A DNA stretch of 15,388 bases from Synergistaceae bacterium UBA5827 (GTDB lineage Bacteria; Synergistota; Synergistia; Synergistales; 79-D21). The stretch is from positions 1-15,388 of the forward strand of contig DJHE01000014.1 in NCBI GenBank assembly GCA_002432945.1. Reading direction: 5' to 3'. Numbering within the stretch: the first letter of the stretch is position 1; every line of letters begins with the position of its first letter. This document shows, piece after piece, positions 1 through 6,977 of this stretch. The translations under genes and the position numbers were made by a program. The notes under the pieces were generated by a model. The model was not told where the DNA came from, ran no database searches, and was given only the letters and a program-made list of their open reading frames with translations.

Positions 1-2
1 AG

Positions 3-47
3 GCTGTCGCAGGGATGCGGGAACAGTACAGCAAGTTCGCCCTCTAG
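3..47 (+). CDS. 3' end of an upstream gene (partial)
   Basis: One forward frame is open from the window edge to a TAG at 45-47 and encodes about 14 residues ending EQYSKFAL. A strong intrinsic terminator begins 11 bases after this stop, the expected layout for the end of a transcription unit. The piece is too short to name a function. The frame choice rests only on its position relative to the terminator, since another forward frame also closes nearby. Confidence 0.4.
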   Translation, partial: AVAGMREQYSKFAL

Positions 48-58
48 GGACCCGAAGT

Positions 59-96
59 GAGGGGGACCCTCGTATTCCAGGGTCCCCCTCTTTTTT
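59..96 (+). terminator. Strong intrinsic terminator
   Basis: A perfect 12-bp stem (59-70 GAGGGGGACCCT with 79-90 AGGGTCCCCCTC) and an 8-nt loop are followed by six T residues at 91-96. This is a textbook rho-independent terminator reading on the plus strand, and it closes the gene whose stop lies at 47. On the reverse strand the stem has no comparable T-run, so it acts mainly in one direction. Confidence 0.9.
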
Positions 97-464
97 CTCC
101 TAAACTCCGAATGATTGATTTTTGCTCCGGCCAAGGGACCATATTTCCGGACCCGGGCATCTATGCAAACCGCCTTTAGTTCACAACGGTCACGAGCCGC
201 GTTTTGACATGATGAAGGCTCCGGGTGGTCAGGCCGGAGCCAATCAGGAGGTGTTGCTTAGATCTGAGGTTAGGAGGAACTCTATCACAACCCGTTTAAT
301 TGTTCAAGTGAAGGATCATATTGCTGCTTTTATGGCTTAGACATTAACGCCATTGGGGTATCACAAATCGCCTGACTGCGCTTAGGTCTCTCCAATAGAT
401 ATACTATTGAGAGGAATCGAAAACTTGCGCGGAACATCGCCAGGACAAGAGAGGCGGACGGATC
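97..464. other. Intergenic region, 368 bases, no convincing gene
   Basis: No supported gene lies here. An open frame from a TTG at 122 to 342 encodes 72 residues with a protein-like middle (PGGQAGANQEVLLRSEVRR). It has no clear ribosome site and I do not recognise it, so it may be a decayed gene fragment or chance. The right part carries an inverted repeat at 388-413, listed separately, just upstream of the next gene. Confidence 0.5.
387..414 (+). promoter_or_regulatory. Inverted repeat overlapping a possible -10 box
   Basis: CAATAG (393-398) and CTATTG (404-409) form a perfect inverted repeat around ATATA. It is extended by CTCT (388-391) and AGAG (410-413) with one bulged C. The centre contains TATACT (400-405), a good -10 hexamer, about 60 bases upstream of the GTG start at 465. 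The -35 match is poor. A repressor-type dyad over a promoter is the simplest reading; an RNA hairpin is possible. Confidence 0.35.
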
Positions 465-1352
465 GTGGGCAAAAAGCTCTATTTGTTGTGCCTCGCAATT
501 TTTCTCGCAATCCCTTCCTTTTCGCTGGCGTCAACCAGGGAAATCCAAACGCCCAGTCTCATAGTGTCGGACGGTAGCGGCTCCTATTCCGACGAACAAC
601 TCGGTCAACTGGCCAAACGCGCCCAGGAAAAACTGGAGGAAATCCTTGCCCTTTGGTCAGCCGACGCAGGCCTGGAACGATTCGGGAAGATCCGGGTGGT
701 TTTCGATATCCCCCGTAAAGGAAACTATTCCAGCATCTTCTACTGGGAAGCGAAGAACGGCAGGCGGGTGAGGATCGTTAGGGTTTACGGGGCAAGGGAA
801 TTGCCCCAGATGATGGCCCACAAGCTGACAAGCGCCGTATTCCCCCAGAAGGACAAGCTGATCCGGAACATGATGGGAATCCTTTCGGAAGCGAAGCTTG
901 GTAACCCGCTCACGTTCCCCATGTGCGGGTTTTCCTGCGACGAATGGACCGTGGCTTTCCAGAATCTCGGTTTAGTCCTTCCACTGGAGAAGCTCGGGCC
1001 GGATCACGGATCGTGGGGAATGGAAGACAAGGGAGGCGGCGACCTGCGGGCCCATGACTTAGGGAAGCAGCACAGGGCCTATGCGGAAGCGGGCTCCTTC
1101 GGCCAATACCTGTTGGAGACTTACGGAATCAACAAGATCAAGCGATTCCACAGGCTATCCCTCGACAAGGAACGCCCTTGGAAAACGGCGTTTGGCCTAA
1201 GCCTGGACGAACTCGAGAAAAACTGGATCGACACCTTGAAATCAAACCCAACGGTGAAACCCGTGAACGTCTCGCTACTCACGGACTTGTTCAAGCAAGA
1301 CCCTGAGGCCGCCAGGAACAAGGCACGAAACCTGGCCGGCAATAAGCAGTAG
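465..1352 (+). CDS. Secreted gluzincin-like (peptidase MA-like) protein lacking the HExxH motif
   Basis: This 295-residue protein starts at GTG behind AGAGAGG. Residues 1-22 look like a signal peptide (KK, then a hydrophobic core, then SLA). The body resembles peptidase MA-like gluzincins: a strand-rich N-terminal part, a helix where HExxH should lie, a second helix with a conserved Glu, and a C-terminal stretch YAEAGSFGQYLLETYGINKI (206-225) typical of these families. At the zinc site the sequence is H119-K-L-T-S123, so the catalytic Glu and second His are replaced, while E142 may mark the former third ligand position. It is therefore probably exported but not a zinc peptidase, perhaps a binding or scaffold protein. 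Two cysteines, C154 and C158, sit in PMCGFSCDEW. It stands alone and converges with the methyltransferase gene on the other strand. The fold assignment is an inference from sequence pattern. Confidence 0.8.
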   Translation: MGKKLYLLCLAIFLAIPSFSLASTREIQTPSLIVSDGSGSYSDEQLGQLAKRAQEKLEEILALWSADAGLERFGKIRVVFDIPRKGNYSSIFYWEAKNGRRVRIVRVYGARELPQMMAHKLTSAVFPQKDKLIRNMMGILSEAKLGNPLTFPMCGFSCDEWTVAFQNLGLVLPLEKLGPDHGSWGMEDKGGGDLRAHDLGKQHRAYAEAGSFGQYLLETYGINKIKRFHRLSLDKERPWKTAFGLSLDELEKNWIDTLKSNPTVKPVNVSLLTDLFKQDPEAARNKARNLAGNKQ

Positions 1353-1397
1353 AGCCACTACCAGCCACTGTTTTCGATCCCCCGCGCGGGACCCTGT

Positions 1398-1988
1398 TTA
1401 CGCTTTCCGGGAAAACACCTTGACCCTCCTGCCTTTACGAACCATGTCTATCCCGACCATCCCAACGGAGCCCAGCAGGGACTTGATTTCCTCGATAGGC
1501 ATGCCGTGAGAAGCAGACACCGGTTCCATGAAGCACATGCGCCCCTGCGGCTTGAGCAATCGCACTAATGATTCAAGGGTTTCCAGCCGGCACTCCGGCT
1601 CAACATCGTGCAGGACGTGGACGAAAACCACGAGATCAAACTCTCCCGGTTCCAGTTCAAGAATCCGGATGTCTCCCTGCATAACTTCGACGTTTCGGAA
1701 ATGCCTCAATCTTTCCCTGGCATGACGCACCATGTAGGAAGAGGTATCGATTCCAACTGCCATGCCCTCTCTGTCCAAAGCCTGCGCCAGGTAAGACAGG
1801 AGAACACCGTTACCGCAACCGAACTCCAGGACTCGCTCGCTGCCACTTAGCCCCAATTCCGAAACGAAAGGACGAAGAAGCCGTGGGCCCGTAAACAAGG
1901 GCTTGATAAAAAACATCTCTAGCTTGAATAGCCAGGAAGGGCTTTCAAAATCCTCTTTCCTGGCGAGTTCGTAATCCGTTTCCGCCAT
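1398..1988 (-). CDS. Class I SAM-dependent methyltransferase
   Basis: This is a 196-residue cytoplasmic methyltransferase. Motif I is VLEFGCGNG (53-61), the acidic residue binding the SAM ribose is D81, a GDI motif lies at 105-107, and the motif IV region is FDLVVFVHVLHDV (117-129), followed by LLKPQGRMCF, as in the UbiE/Methyltransf_11 group. The ATG at 1988 is chosen because AAGGAGG lies just upstream; a longer open frame back to 2066 would run into the preceding gene and has no such site. The start is 34 bases after the stop of the metallo-hydrolase, so it is the third gene of the operon beginning at 3746. The substrate cannot be told from sequence; small molecules or lipids are more usual for this group than nucleic acid. 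Confidence 0.9.
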   Translation of the reverse strand: MAETDYELARKEDFESPSWLFKLEMFFIKPLFTGPRLLRPFVSELGLSGSERVLEFGCGNGVLLSYLAQALDREGMAVGIDTSSYMVRHARERLRHFRNVEVMQGDIRILELEPGEFDLVVFVHVLHDVEPECRLETLESLVRLLKPQGRMCFMEPVSASHGMPIEEIKSLLGSVGMVGIDMVRKGRRVKVFSRKA

Positions 1989-2022
1989 GTCCCTTCCTCC
2001 TTGTCTGCTCCGGCGCCCTGCT

Positions 2023-2802
2023 TCAAGGCTCCAGCGAAATCGTCCTGCCGCAGCCCAGGCGGACAAACCCCTTGCCCCAGGCCGCCTCGAGCTTGTTCAT
2101 CGCATAATCGCCCGTGCAGTGGGAAGGCCCGACTTTTTCGACCCCCAGCTCCTTGAGGTCCCTGACGATCCACTGCATCCTCTTGTCATCGGCTTTTAGC
2201 AAGTGAAACCCTCCGGCGACGAGGTAAACGTTGCGCTGGAAATGCTCCCTTGCGAACCTGGTGATCCTGACAATGCCAGGGTGTGCGCATCCAGTGACAA
2301 CAACCAGCCCGTGAGCCGAATCCAGGACCAAAGCCTGCTCCTCCACGTCGGTTCCCAGGATCCCTGTCGTCCAGGCCCCCTCGCAGACCTGGACCGGCCC
2401 CCTCACTTCGTGCAGGGCCTTGCTGCGCTTTTTTATTTCCTCCTTCATGCGCGACGGGAAGGATTCGGGGCAATAGACTTCGATGGACCCGTTCCGGGCC
2501 AGGAGGTCCTTCACCCCGCCCGTATGGTCTTCATGCACGTGGGAAAGGACAAGGGCATCGATCCCGGCCGGGTCGAAACGGGCCCTGCGCAGATTTTCCA
2601 GCAGGATCTGCCCGTCCTTCCCCGTATCGAAAAGGATCGTCTTTTCGTACCCCTCGACCAGGCAGGAAAACCCCCACCCCGTCGCGAAACCGCTTTCTCC
2701 GGCGATGTTGTTGTAGACGACGATAAGGGCTTTGCCCTGGCAAAACCCCTGGGACGGAAAGAGGCACAGAACTAACAAGCCCAAGAGAGTGTTTTTCTTC
2801 AT
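2023..2802 (-). CDS. Exported metallo-beta-lactamase-fold hydrolase (COG1237-like)
   Basis: This 259-residue protein has an N-terminal signal peptide (KKN, then a hydrophobic core, then SQGFCQG at 17-23). The metal site is clear: H88-V-H90-E-D92-H93 followed by TGG, H174 in TGCAHPG, and H228 in GPSHCTGD. FDTG at 58-61 is also typical. The pattern matches the branch related to the archaeal dihydropterin ribofuranosylaminobenzene phosphate synthase, whose bacterial members are mostly uncharacterised. With the signal peptide it should act outside the cytoplasm, unlike most of that branch. Its ATG overlaps the stop of the preceding alpha/beta hydrolase as ATGA, and no strong ribosome site precedes it, so translation is probably coupled. 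The exact substrate is unknown. Confidence 0.88.
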   Translation of the reverse strand: MKKNTLLGLLVLCLFPSQGFCQGKALIVVYNNIAGESGFATGWGFSCLVEGYEKTILFDTGKDGQILLENLRRARFDPAGIDALVLSHVHEDHTGGVKDLLARNGSIEVYCPESFPSRMKEEIKKRSKALHEVRGPVQVCEGAWTTGILGTDVEEQALVLDSAHGLVVVTGCAHPGIVRITRFAREHFQRNVYLVAGGFHLLKADDKRMQWIVRDLKELGVEKVGPSHCTGDYAMNKLEAAWGKGFVRLGCGRTISLEP

Positions 2803-3746
2803 GGCCGATCACGCCCGCTCTTTTTCAAAACGATCTGTATGGCCTTCTCGAGCGCGCGGTTGAACCTCTTCGGCTGGTTCATCATCAGGAAGTGGTCGGA
2901 ATTCCGGAGGACGATGGCATCGTAGGAAAACATATGCCTGCGGTTCGCCTCAACATTGACGGGCCATAAATCCGCATTCACCGTCACGACCGGGATGGAG
3001 AGCGTTTCGAAGATTTTCGCTGCCTCCCCCGTGACGTACTGAGACATCATCTCGTCCATTGCGCTCAAGGCAACCTCCGGCGGGGCGGAAGACATGTCCG
3101 AGAGGACCCACTCTCGAATCCGCTGGTTCGTGCCGGATGAAAACATCTCACCCACGAACTGCCGGCTCCCGGCCGCAAAATCCTTTCGCAGGGCAGCCGT
3201 CATGCCTTCGAGTTCCTCGCGGGTCAACGGGTATTCGACGTTTTCAAGGGTATCGACCCCGATAAGCCCAAGTACCCTGCCCGGTAGGAGCCGGGCCGCC
3301 TCAGCAATCACGGATCCCCCCATGGAGTGCCCCACCAGGATGACGGTGCGGCTGCCCGTGGCTTCCACCACCGCCCGGACATCCTCCCCGAATGACGCCA
3401 TGGTGTAGCGCGACCGAGCCGAGCCGGAATGGCCGTGACCCGCGAGGTCGAGAAGCACGACACGATTCCACGCGGCGAAACGGGCAACCTGGCCTCGCCA
3501 GTAGCGGGAGTCGCAACTCCACCCGTGGACGAACACCAAGGTCGGTTCCCCCTTGCCGTAGACCTCGTAGGTGATCGGGGAACCGTCCCTGGAAAATGTT
3601 ACATGGGGCCATTCCGTCTGAGCTCCCGCCGCCACGGAAACCAGGGCTACCAGGAGCAGGAAAGCTATAAGGACAAAAGAACCGATACGGTGTCGTTTCA
3701 AGCGAACACCGATGCTTGCCTTGACTTTTTCCAGGTTCTCTCCCAT
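2799..3746 (-). CDS. Membrane-anchored alpha/beta hydrolase
   Basis: This is an alpha/beta-hydrolase-fold enzyme of about 315 residues. A hydrophobic segment near residues 24-41, preceded by basic residues, acts as a signal anchor or signal peptide, placing the enzyme outside the membrane. Visible landmarks are the oxyanion-loop HGW, then DLAGHGHSG, the nucleophile elbow GHSMGG (Ser about 141), and a C-terminal NSDHFLMMNQP containing the likely catalytic His. The acid may be the Asp in VNADLWPVN. The ATG at 3746 is preferred because GGAGGG lies 8 bases upstream; an alternative GTG at 3773 would add nine residues. It is the first gene of an operon with the metallo-hydrolase and methyltransferase, so two exported hydrolases are made together. 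The substrate, likely an ester or amide, is not known. Confidence 0.9.
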   Translation of the reverse strand: MGENLEKVKASIGVRLKRHRIGSFVLIAFLLLVALVSVAAGAQTEWPHVTFSRDGSPITYEVYGKGEPTLVFVHGWSCDSRYWRGQVARFAAWNRVVLLDLAGHGHSGSARSRYTMASFGEDVRAVVEATGSRTVILVGHSMGGSVIAEAARLLPGRVLGLIGVDTLENVEYPLTREELEGMTAALRKDFAAGSRQFVGEMFSSGTNQRIREWVLSDMSSAPPEVALSAMDEMMSQYVTGEAAKIFETLSIPVVTVNADLWPVNVEANRRHMFSYDAIVLRNSDHFLMMNQPKRFNRALEKAIQIVLKKSGRDRP

Positions 3747-4213
3747 AGCCGGAACCCTCCCTCGCAACGGCACACCAAGATTATTTTCGACCGGGAGCTG
3801 CCCCGGAATATTCAGAATCCCGCGGGTAATCCGAGGGTCAATTTACGGCGCAGAGCCCGCATCGAACGCAAAGCGACCTGTCCACCATAATTGGATTGTT
3901 TTACTCAAGCGCCCCCTTGCCTAAGATTTTACCGCGTTCCAGCATTCCTCCGCCATTGGCGGAAATGCCCGCCATTCTTTCAGCTGCTGGGCGCACCCAG
4001 CCAAACAAAGCAACGTGACACCCCATTGCTTCGCCTTGTTTCGCCAGGAACAAAAAGAGCTAGACCATTTTCCACGCCCCGCGACGAGGAACTTCTTGTA
4101 GCCGTAGCGATCGCCAAGGCGCCTGGATCAAGAGTGTTCTCTTGGCGGAATCAAGATGCCACTAAGAAGGTGTATCCTTTCGTCAGAGCAGAAGCGAAGG
4201 AGGGATAGAACCA
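3747..4213. other. Gene-poor region with hairpins between divergent units
   Basis: No supported gene lies in these 467 bases. Short open frames on both strands have compositions unlike the neighbouring proteins. Two hairpins are visible: GCTGGG/CCCAGC around CGCA (3986-4001), and a bulged stem (AAACAA 4003-4008 with TTGTTT 4036-4041, then AGCAA 4009-4013 with TTGCT 4026-4030) whose loop holds GTGACACCCCA. The left end should contain the promoter of the hydrolase operon, but I see no convincing -35/-10 pair. The right end leads to the ribosome site of the DJ-1 remnant. Confidence 0.5.
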
Positions 4214-4389
4214 ATGAAACTGGAAACGGTCCATTTGTATGTTTTTGACAGCCTTTCGGACTGGGAAATTGGTTTTGCGGCTGCCGGCATAAACAACCCT
4301 CACCCGAAGTGCTGGATGCCTGGTATGGCCTCTTCAAAACCGGTGAAACCAAGTATTTCGAGGTACTGGTGCAGGCGATGAAGCAATAA
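4214..4389 (+). pseudogene. DJ-1/PfpI-family (class I glutamine amidotransferase-like) remnant with internal deletion
   Basis: An ATG at 4214 with AAGGAGGG nine bases upstream begins METVHLYVFD-like coding (KLETVHLYVFDSLSDWEIGF), the typical N terminus of DJ-1/PfpI proteins. After about 28 codons, near 4296-4306, the family likeness stops. In a shifted frame the sequence EVLDAWYGLFKTGETKYFEV follows, ending at a TAA at 4387-4389, which is the typical C terminus of the same family. The intact proteins have about 200 residues, so roughly the middle two thirds have been deleted, removing the nucleophile-elbow region, and the ends are out of frame. The surviving N-terminal frame would give a 55-residue product that reads out of frame to a TGA at 4381. 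The ribosome site is still intact, which suggests recent loss. Confidence 0.8.
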
Positions 4390-4444
4390 GCTGAATCCTC
4401 CTCCAACTCGCCTTCATTAGCCACTCTTTCCGATCAGGCCCAGC

Positions 4445-5059
4445 TCAGGGACGGGGAACCTCGATTTCAAAACACTGGGGACAGAGGATGCGGCCGTCGG
4501 AGAGGCGTGCTTTAGTCTCCATGACCATTTCACCGCAACTCTCGCAAAGAAGGCTTCGTTTCATCGGGGCATGGGGGGGAACGGGTTTCGAAGGCTGTCC
4601 TATACTGAAAAGTTCTTCAATTTCCGCATTAAGGATGCGGCTGCAATGCTCCTCCCGAAGGTGGCGGAAACGGGCCCTTTCCTCCTCCGAAAGAATCTCG
4701 CTGTTGCTTTTTTCCTGCAAGTCGCGGTACTCTTCGCTGCTCCCCCGGGAAAACCCCGGGCGGCTCACGATCCTTACGGCCTTGCCGTCCCGGCGGCGGT
4801 AGAAGCAAAAAGCCATCTTCCCGATGTTCTGCAGGACCAGGTTCCCTTTGCCGACCGTACAACCCGTCAGGAACTGGACAGCGTCCACGGCACACGTATC
4901 GGATTCGGCCACTGCCACGATCTCTTCGTCCCCAGCCCGGCCCACCCTTTCAAGGGCAACCTCGGCCACGCGGATTCCCGTGGCCAGCCCAGGACACCAA
5001 TGACCATGGAAAGCGATCGTTTCCCTGATCTTCTCTTCGGGAATCCTTGTGCCGGGCAT
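4445..5059 (-). CDS. FmdE-family protein with C-terminal zinc ribbon
   Basis: This 204-residue cytoplasmic protein belongs to the family named after formylmethanofuran dehydrogenase subunit E. The N-terminal domain has the diagnostic FHGHWCPGLATG (17-28), then ESDTCAVDAVQFLTGCTVGKGN (52-73), with H18, H20, C22, C56 and C67 as probable metal or cofactor ligands. The C terminus carries a zinc ribbon, CESC (172-175) and CPQC (193-196). In bacteria these proteins occur without the methanofuran enzyme and their role is uncertain. Here it is the last gene of an ABC importer operon, 18 bases after the ATPase stop, which suggests that it binds, inserts or senses the imported metal or cofactor. That role is inference; the family call is firm. 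Confidence 0.92.
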   Translation of the reverse strand: MPGTRIPEEKIRETIAFHGHWCPGLATGIRVAEVALERVGRAGDEEIVAVAESDTCAVDAVQFLTGCTVGKGNLVLQNIGKMAFCFYRRRDGKAVRIVSRPGFSRGSSEEYRDLQEKSNSEILSEEERARFRHLREEHCSRILNAEIEELFSIGQPSKPVPPHAPMKRSLLCESCGEMVMETKARLSDGRILCPQCFEIEVPRP

Positions 5060-5077
5060 TATCCATCTTCCTTTCGT

Positions 5078-5908
5078 TTAATAAAGTCTTTCCCCGGAGG
5101 CCTGCAATATCTTGGAGCGATGCCTGGTCCCGCTCGAACACGCTTCCTCCTTCTGATCGACCGGGACGACAACCGGGCAGCCCCGTATGCTTTCAATCGC
5201 AACCGGAAGGCCGTAGACGGCCCTGACCATCTCCGGCGTGATCCCGGCCGGTTCGGAAGCCGCGTAGATCTCGCCATCCTTCATGAAAATCACCTTGTCG
5301 GCAAACCGGAGCGCGGAATTGATATCGTGCATGGTCATGATTCCCGCCATGCCGTGGCCTGTTACGATATGCCTGATCGTTGCCAGGATCTCCTGCTGGT
5401 TCTTGAGGTCGAGGCTGCTCGTCGGTTCGTCCAGCAAGAGCACCCTCGGCTCCTGGACCAGGGCCCTGGCGATGTTCACCTTCTGGAGTTCGCCGCCGCT
5501 CATCTCGTCGAGGTTTCTCAGGGAAAGGTGCTCCAACCCCAATGTCCTGATGATCGCTTCCACCTTGCAAAGATCACTCTCGGTCACCCTCCAGCCGATG
5601 TGCGGCCTGCGGCCGAGGAGAATGGCATCAAATGCGGCAATCCTGCCAACCTGGTTCTGCTGGGGCACGTAGGCAAGGTCGCGGGCAATTTCCATCTGCC
5701 TCATCCTCAACAGGTCCCTGTCTTCAACGTAAACGCATCCGCCGGATGGACGAAGAATCCCGTTCAGGCACTTGAGCAGGGTTGTTTTCCCGACACCATT
5801 CGGCCCCAGGATAGCAAGCAATTCGTTGCTCCCGATCCGGAAGCTGACGTTTTTCAGCACAGGATGGCTGTTGTACCTGAATGTCACGTCGTCGACAGTG
5901 AGGATCAT
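5078..5908 (-). CDS. FecE-type ABC transporter ATP-binding protein
   Basis: This 276-residue ATPase energises a metal-chelate or corrinoid-type importer. It has Walker A GPNGVGKTT (35-43), a Q-loop in YVPQQN, the signature MSGGE in place of LSGGQ, Walker B VLLLDEP, a D-loop SSLD and the switch His in MTMHDIN. The order and spacing match the FecE/BtuD group, with a C-terminal extension of about 30 residues typical of this group. The ATG at 5908 overlaps the permease stop as ATGA, so the two are translationally coupled. Substrate specificity cannot be read from this subunit. Confidence 0.95.
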   Translation of the reverse strand: MILTVDDVTFRYNSHPVLKNVSFRIGSNELLAILGPNGVGKTTLLKCLNGILRPSGGCVYVEDRDLLRMRQMEIARDLAYVPQQNQVGRIAAFDAILLGRRPHIGWRVTESDLCKVEAIIRTLGLEHLSLRNLDEMSGGELQKVNIARALVQEPRVLLLDEPTSSLDLKNQQEILATIRHIVTGHGMAGIMTMHDINSALRFADKVIFMKDGEIYAASEPAGITPEMVRAVYGLPVAIESIRGCPVVVPVDQKEEACSSGTRHRSKILQASGERLY

Positions 5909-6975
5909 CGTTGATACCCCTTCACCAGCAGATAAAGAAACATGGGTGCCCCGACGAAAGAAGTCAGGACCGCCACTGGCAAAACGTTTGGCGACATCAT
6001 GACCCGTGCGGCCATATCCGCAGCGAGCAGAAGAATCGCTCCAACCAGGCAGGAACCGGGAAGAAGAAAGCGATTATCGCCTCCGACAAGGCGCCTCGCG
6101 ATGTGCGGGCAAACAAGCCCCACGAAGCCGATCACCCCGACGAAAGAGATAATGACCGCCGTTACCAGCGAAGATAGGGCCATCCCCAGGAAACGCACAT
6201 TCTTCACGTTCACTCCGAGGCTCATCGCTGTTTCGTCGCCGGCGTCGATCGCGTTGTAGTTCCACGCGTTGGCCGCAAAGAAAAGGATGCAAAAAGCCGT
6301 CACCGCCGAGATCAGCCCCAGCTCTTTCCACCCGGCCCTTGCAAGGTCGCCGAAGGTCCAGAACACCATGGCCGCTAGCTGGACATCATCCGCAAAGTAC
6401 TGAAGGAACATCGTCGCGGCCGTGCAGAGCGAACCCAGGGCGACTCCTGCAAGAATCATCACTTCAGGGGACCCCCTCCGGACCTTGGCCACCAGGACCA
6501 CGACTCCGGTCGCCGCCATGCTGGCGATAAACGCCATCATTGTCGTGATCCCCGGGCGGACCACGGTCACTGCGTCTGAAACGGAGCTTTGCATGAAGCC
6601 GGAACCCATGACCATCACAGAGAATGCGGCTCCGAAGGCTGCGGCCTGGGACACTCCCAGGGTAAAAGGGGAACCCAGGGGATTGCAAAGAACCGACTGC
6701 ATCACCACGCCGGCCGCCGACAAGCCTGCCCCTGCGACAACCGCTGCCAGCACCTGTGGAAGCCGGATATTGAAAACCACCACGTCCAATTGCTTCGATA
6801 CCGGCATTCGCGCCAGCGTCTTCAACACATCGAAAGGATCATAACTGACCGACCCGATCGCAATTGCAAAAACCACGAGGGCCCCCAACAAAGCAAACCC
6901 AACCAGGAGAAGGAATACCTTTTCCCCGATATACCTAGCATAACCCGGCGGGACGGTACCTTCTTCGAGGTGCAC
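5905..6975 (-). CDS. FecCD-family ABC transporter permease
   Basis: This 356-residue polytopic membrane protein has about nine or ten hydrophobic segments. It carries the FecCD hallmarks IRLPQVLAAVVAGAGLSAAG and NPLGSPFTLGVSQAAAFGA in the first third, FGDLARAGWKELG in the middle, and GVIGFVGLVCPHIARRLVGG near the end; the last is the coupling-helix region that contacts the ATPase. The start is GTG at 6975, two bases after the binding-protein stop, with AAAGG inside the end of that gene as ribosome site. The family imports iron-siderophores, haem, cobalamin and, in some members, other metal complexes. Confidence 0.95.
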   Translation of the reverse strand: MHLEEGTVPPGYARYIGEKVFLLLVGFALLGALVVFAIAIGSVSYDPFDVLKTLARMPVSKQLDVVVFNIRLPQVLAAVVAGAGLSAAGVVMQSVLCNPLGSPFTLGVSQAAAFGAAFSVMVMGSGFMQSSVSDAVTVVRPGITTMMAFIASMAATGVVVLVAKVRRGSPEVMILAGVALGSLCTAATMFLQYFADDVQLAAMVFWTFGDLARAGWKELGLISAVTAFCILFFAANAWNYNAIDAGDETAMSLGVNVKNVRFLGMALSSLVTAVIISFVGVIGFVGLVCPHIARRLVGGDNRFLLPGSCLVGAILLLAADMAARVMMSPNVLPVAVLTSFVGAPMFLYLLVKGYQR

Positions 6976-6977
6976 CG

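Noticed and set aside
122..340. 72-codon plus-strand frame starting with TTG
   Set aside because: No ribosome site, no recognisable family and isolated between a terminator and another gene; kept only as a possible decayed fragment.
1370..1397. Palindrome CCCGCGCGGG between the first two convergent genes as a terminator
   Set aside because: The usable stem is only about four pairs and there is no proper T-run on either strand.
3891..4208. 105-codon plus-strand frame before the DJ-1 remnant, and a 98-codon minus frame across the remnant
   Set aside because: Neither resembles a protein family; the minus frame runs antisense through the pseudogene and the plus frame ends inside its ribosome site.
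4571..5914. 447-codon plus-strand open frame opposite the FmdE and ATPase genes
   Set aside because: It is the antisense shadow of two clearly recognised minus-strand genes, and its translation is rich in His, Arg and Pro with no domain features.
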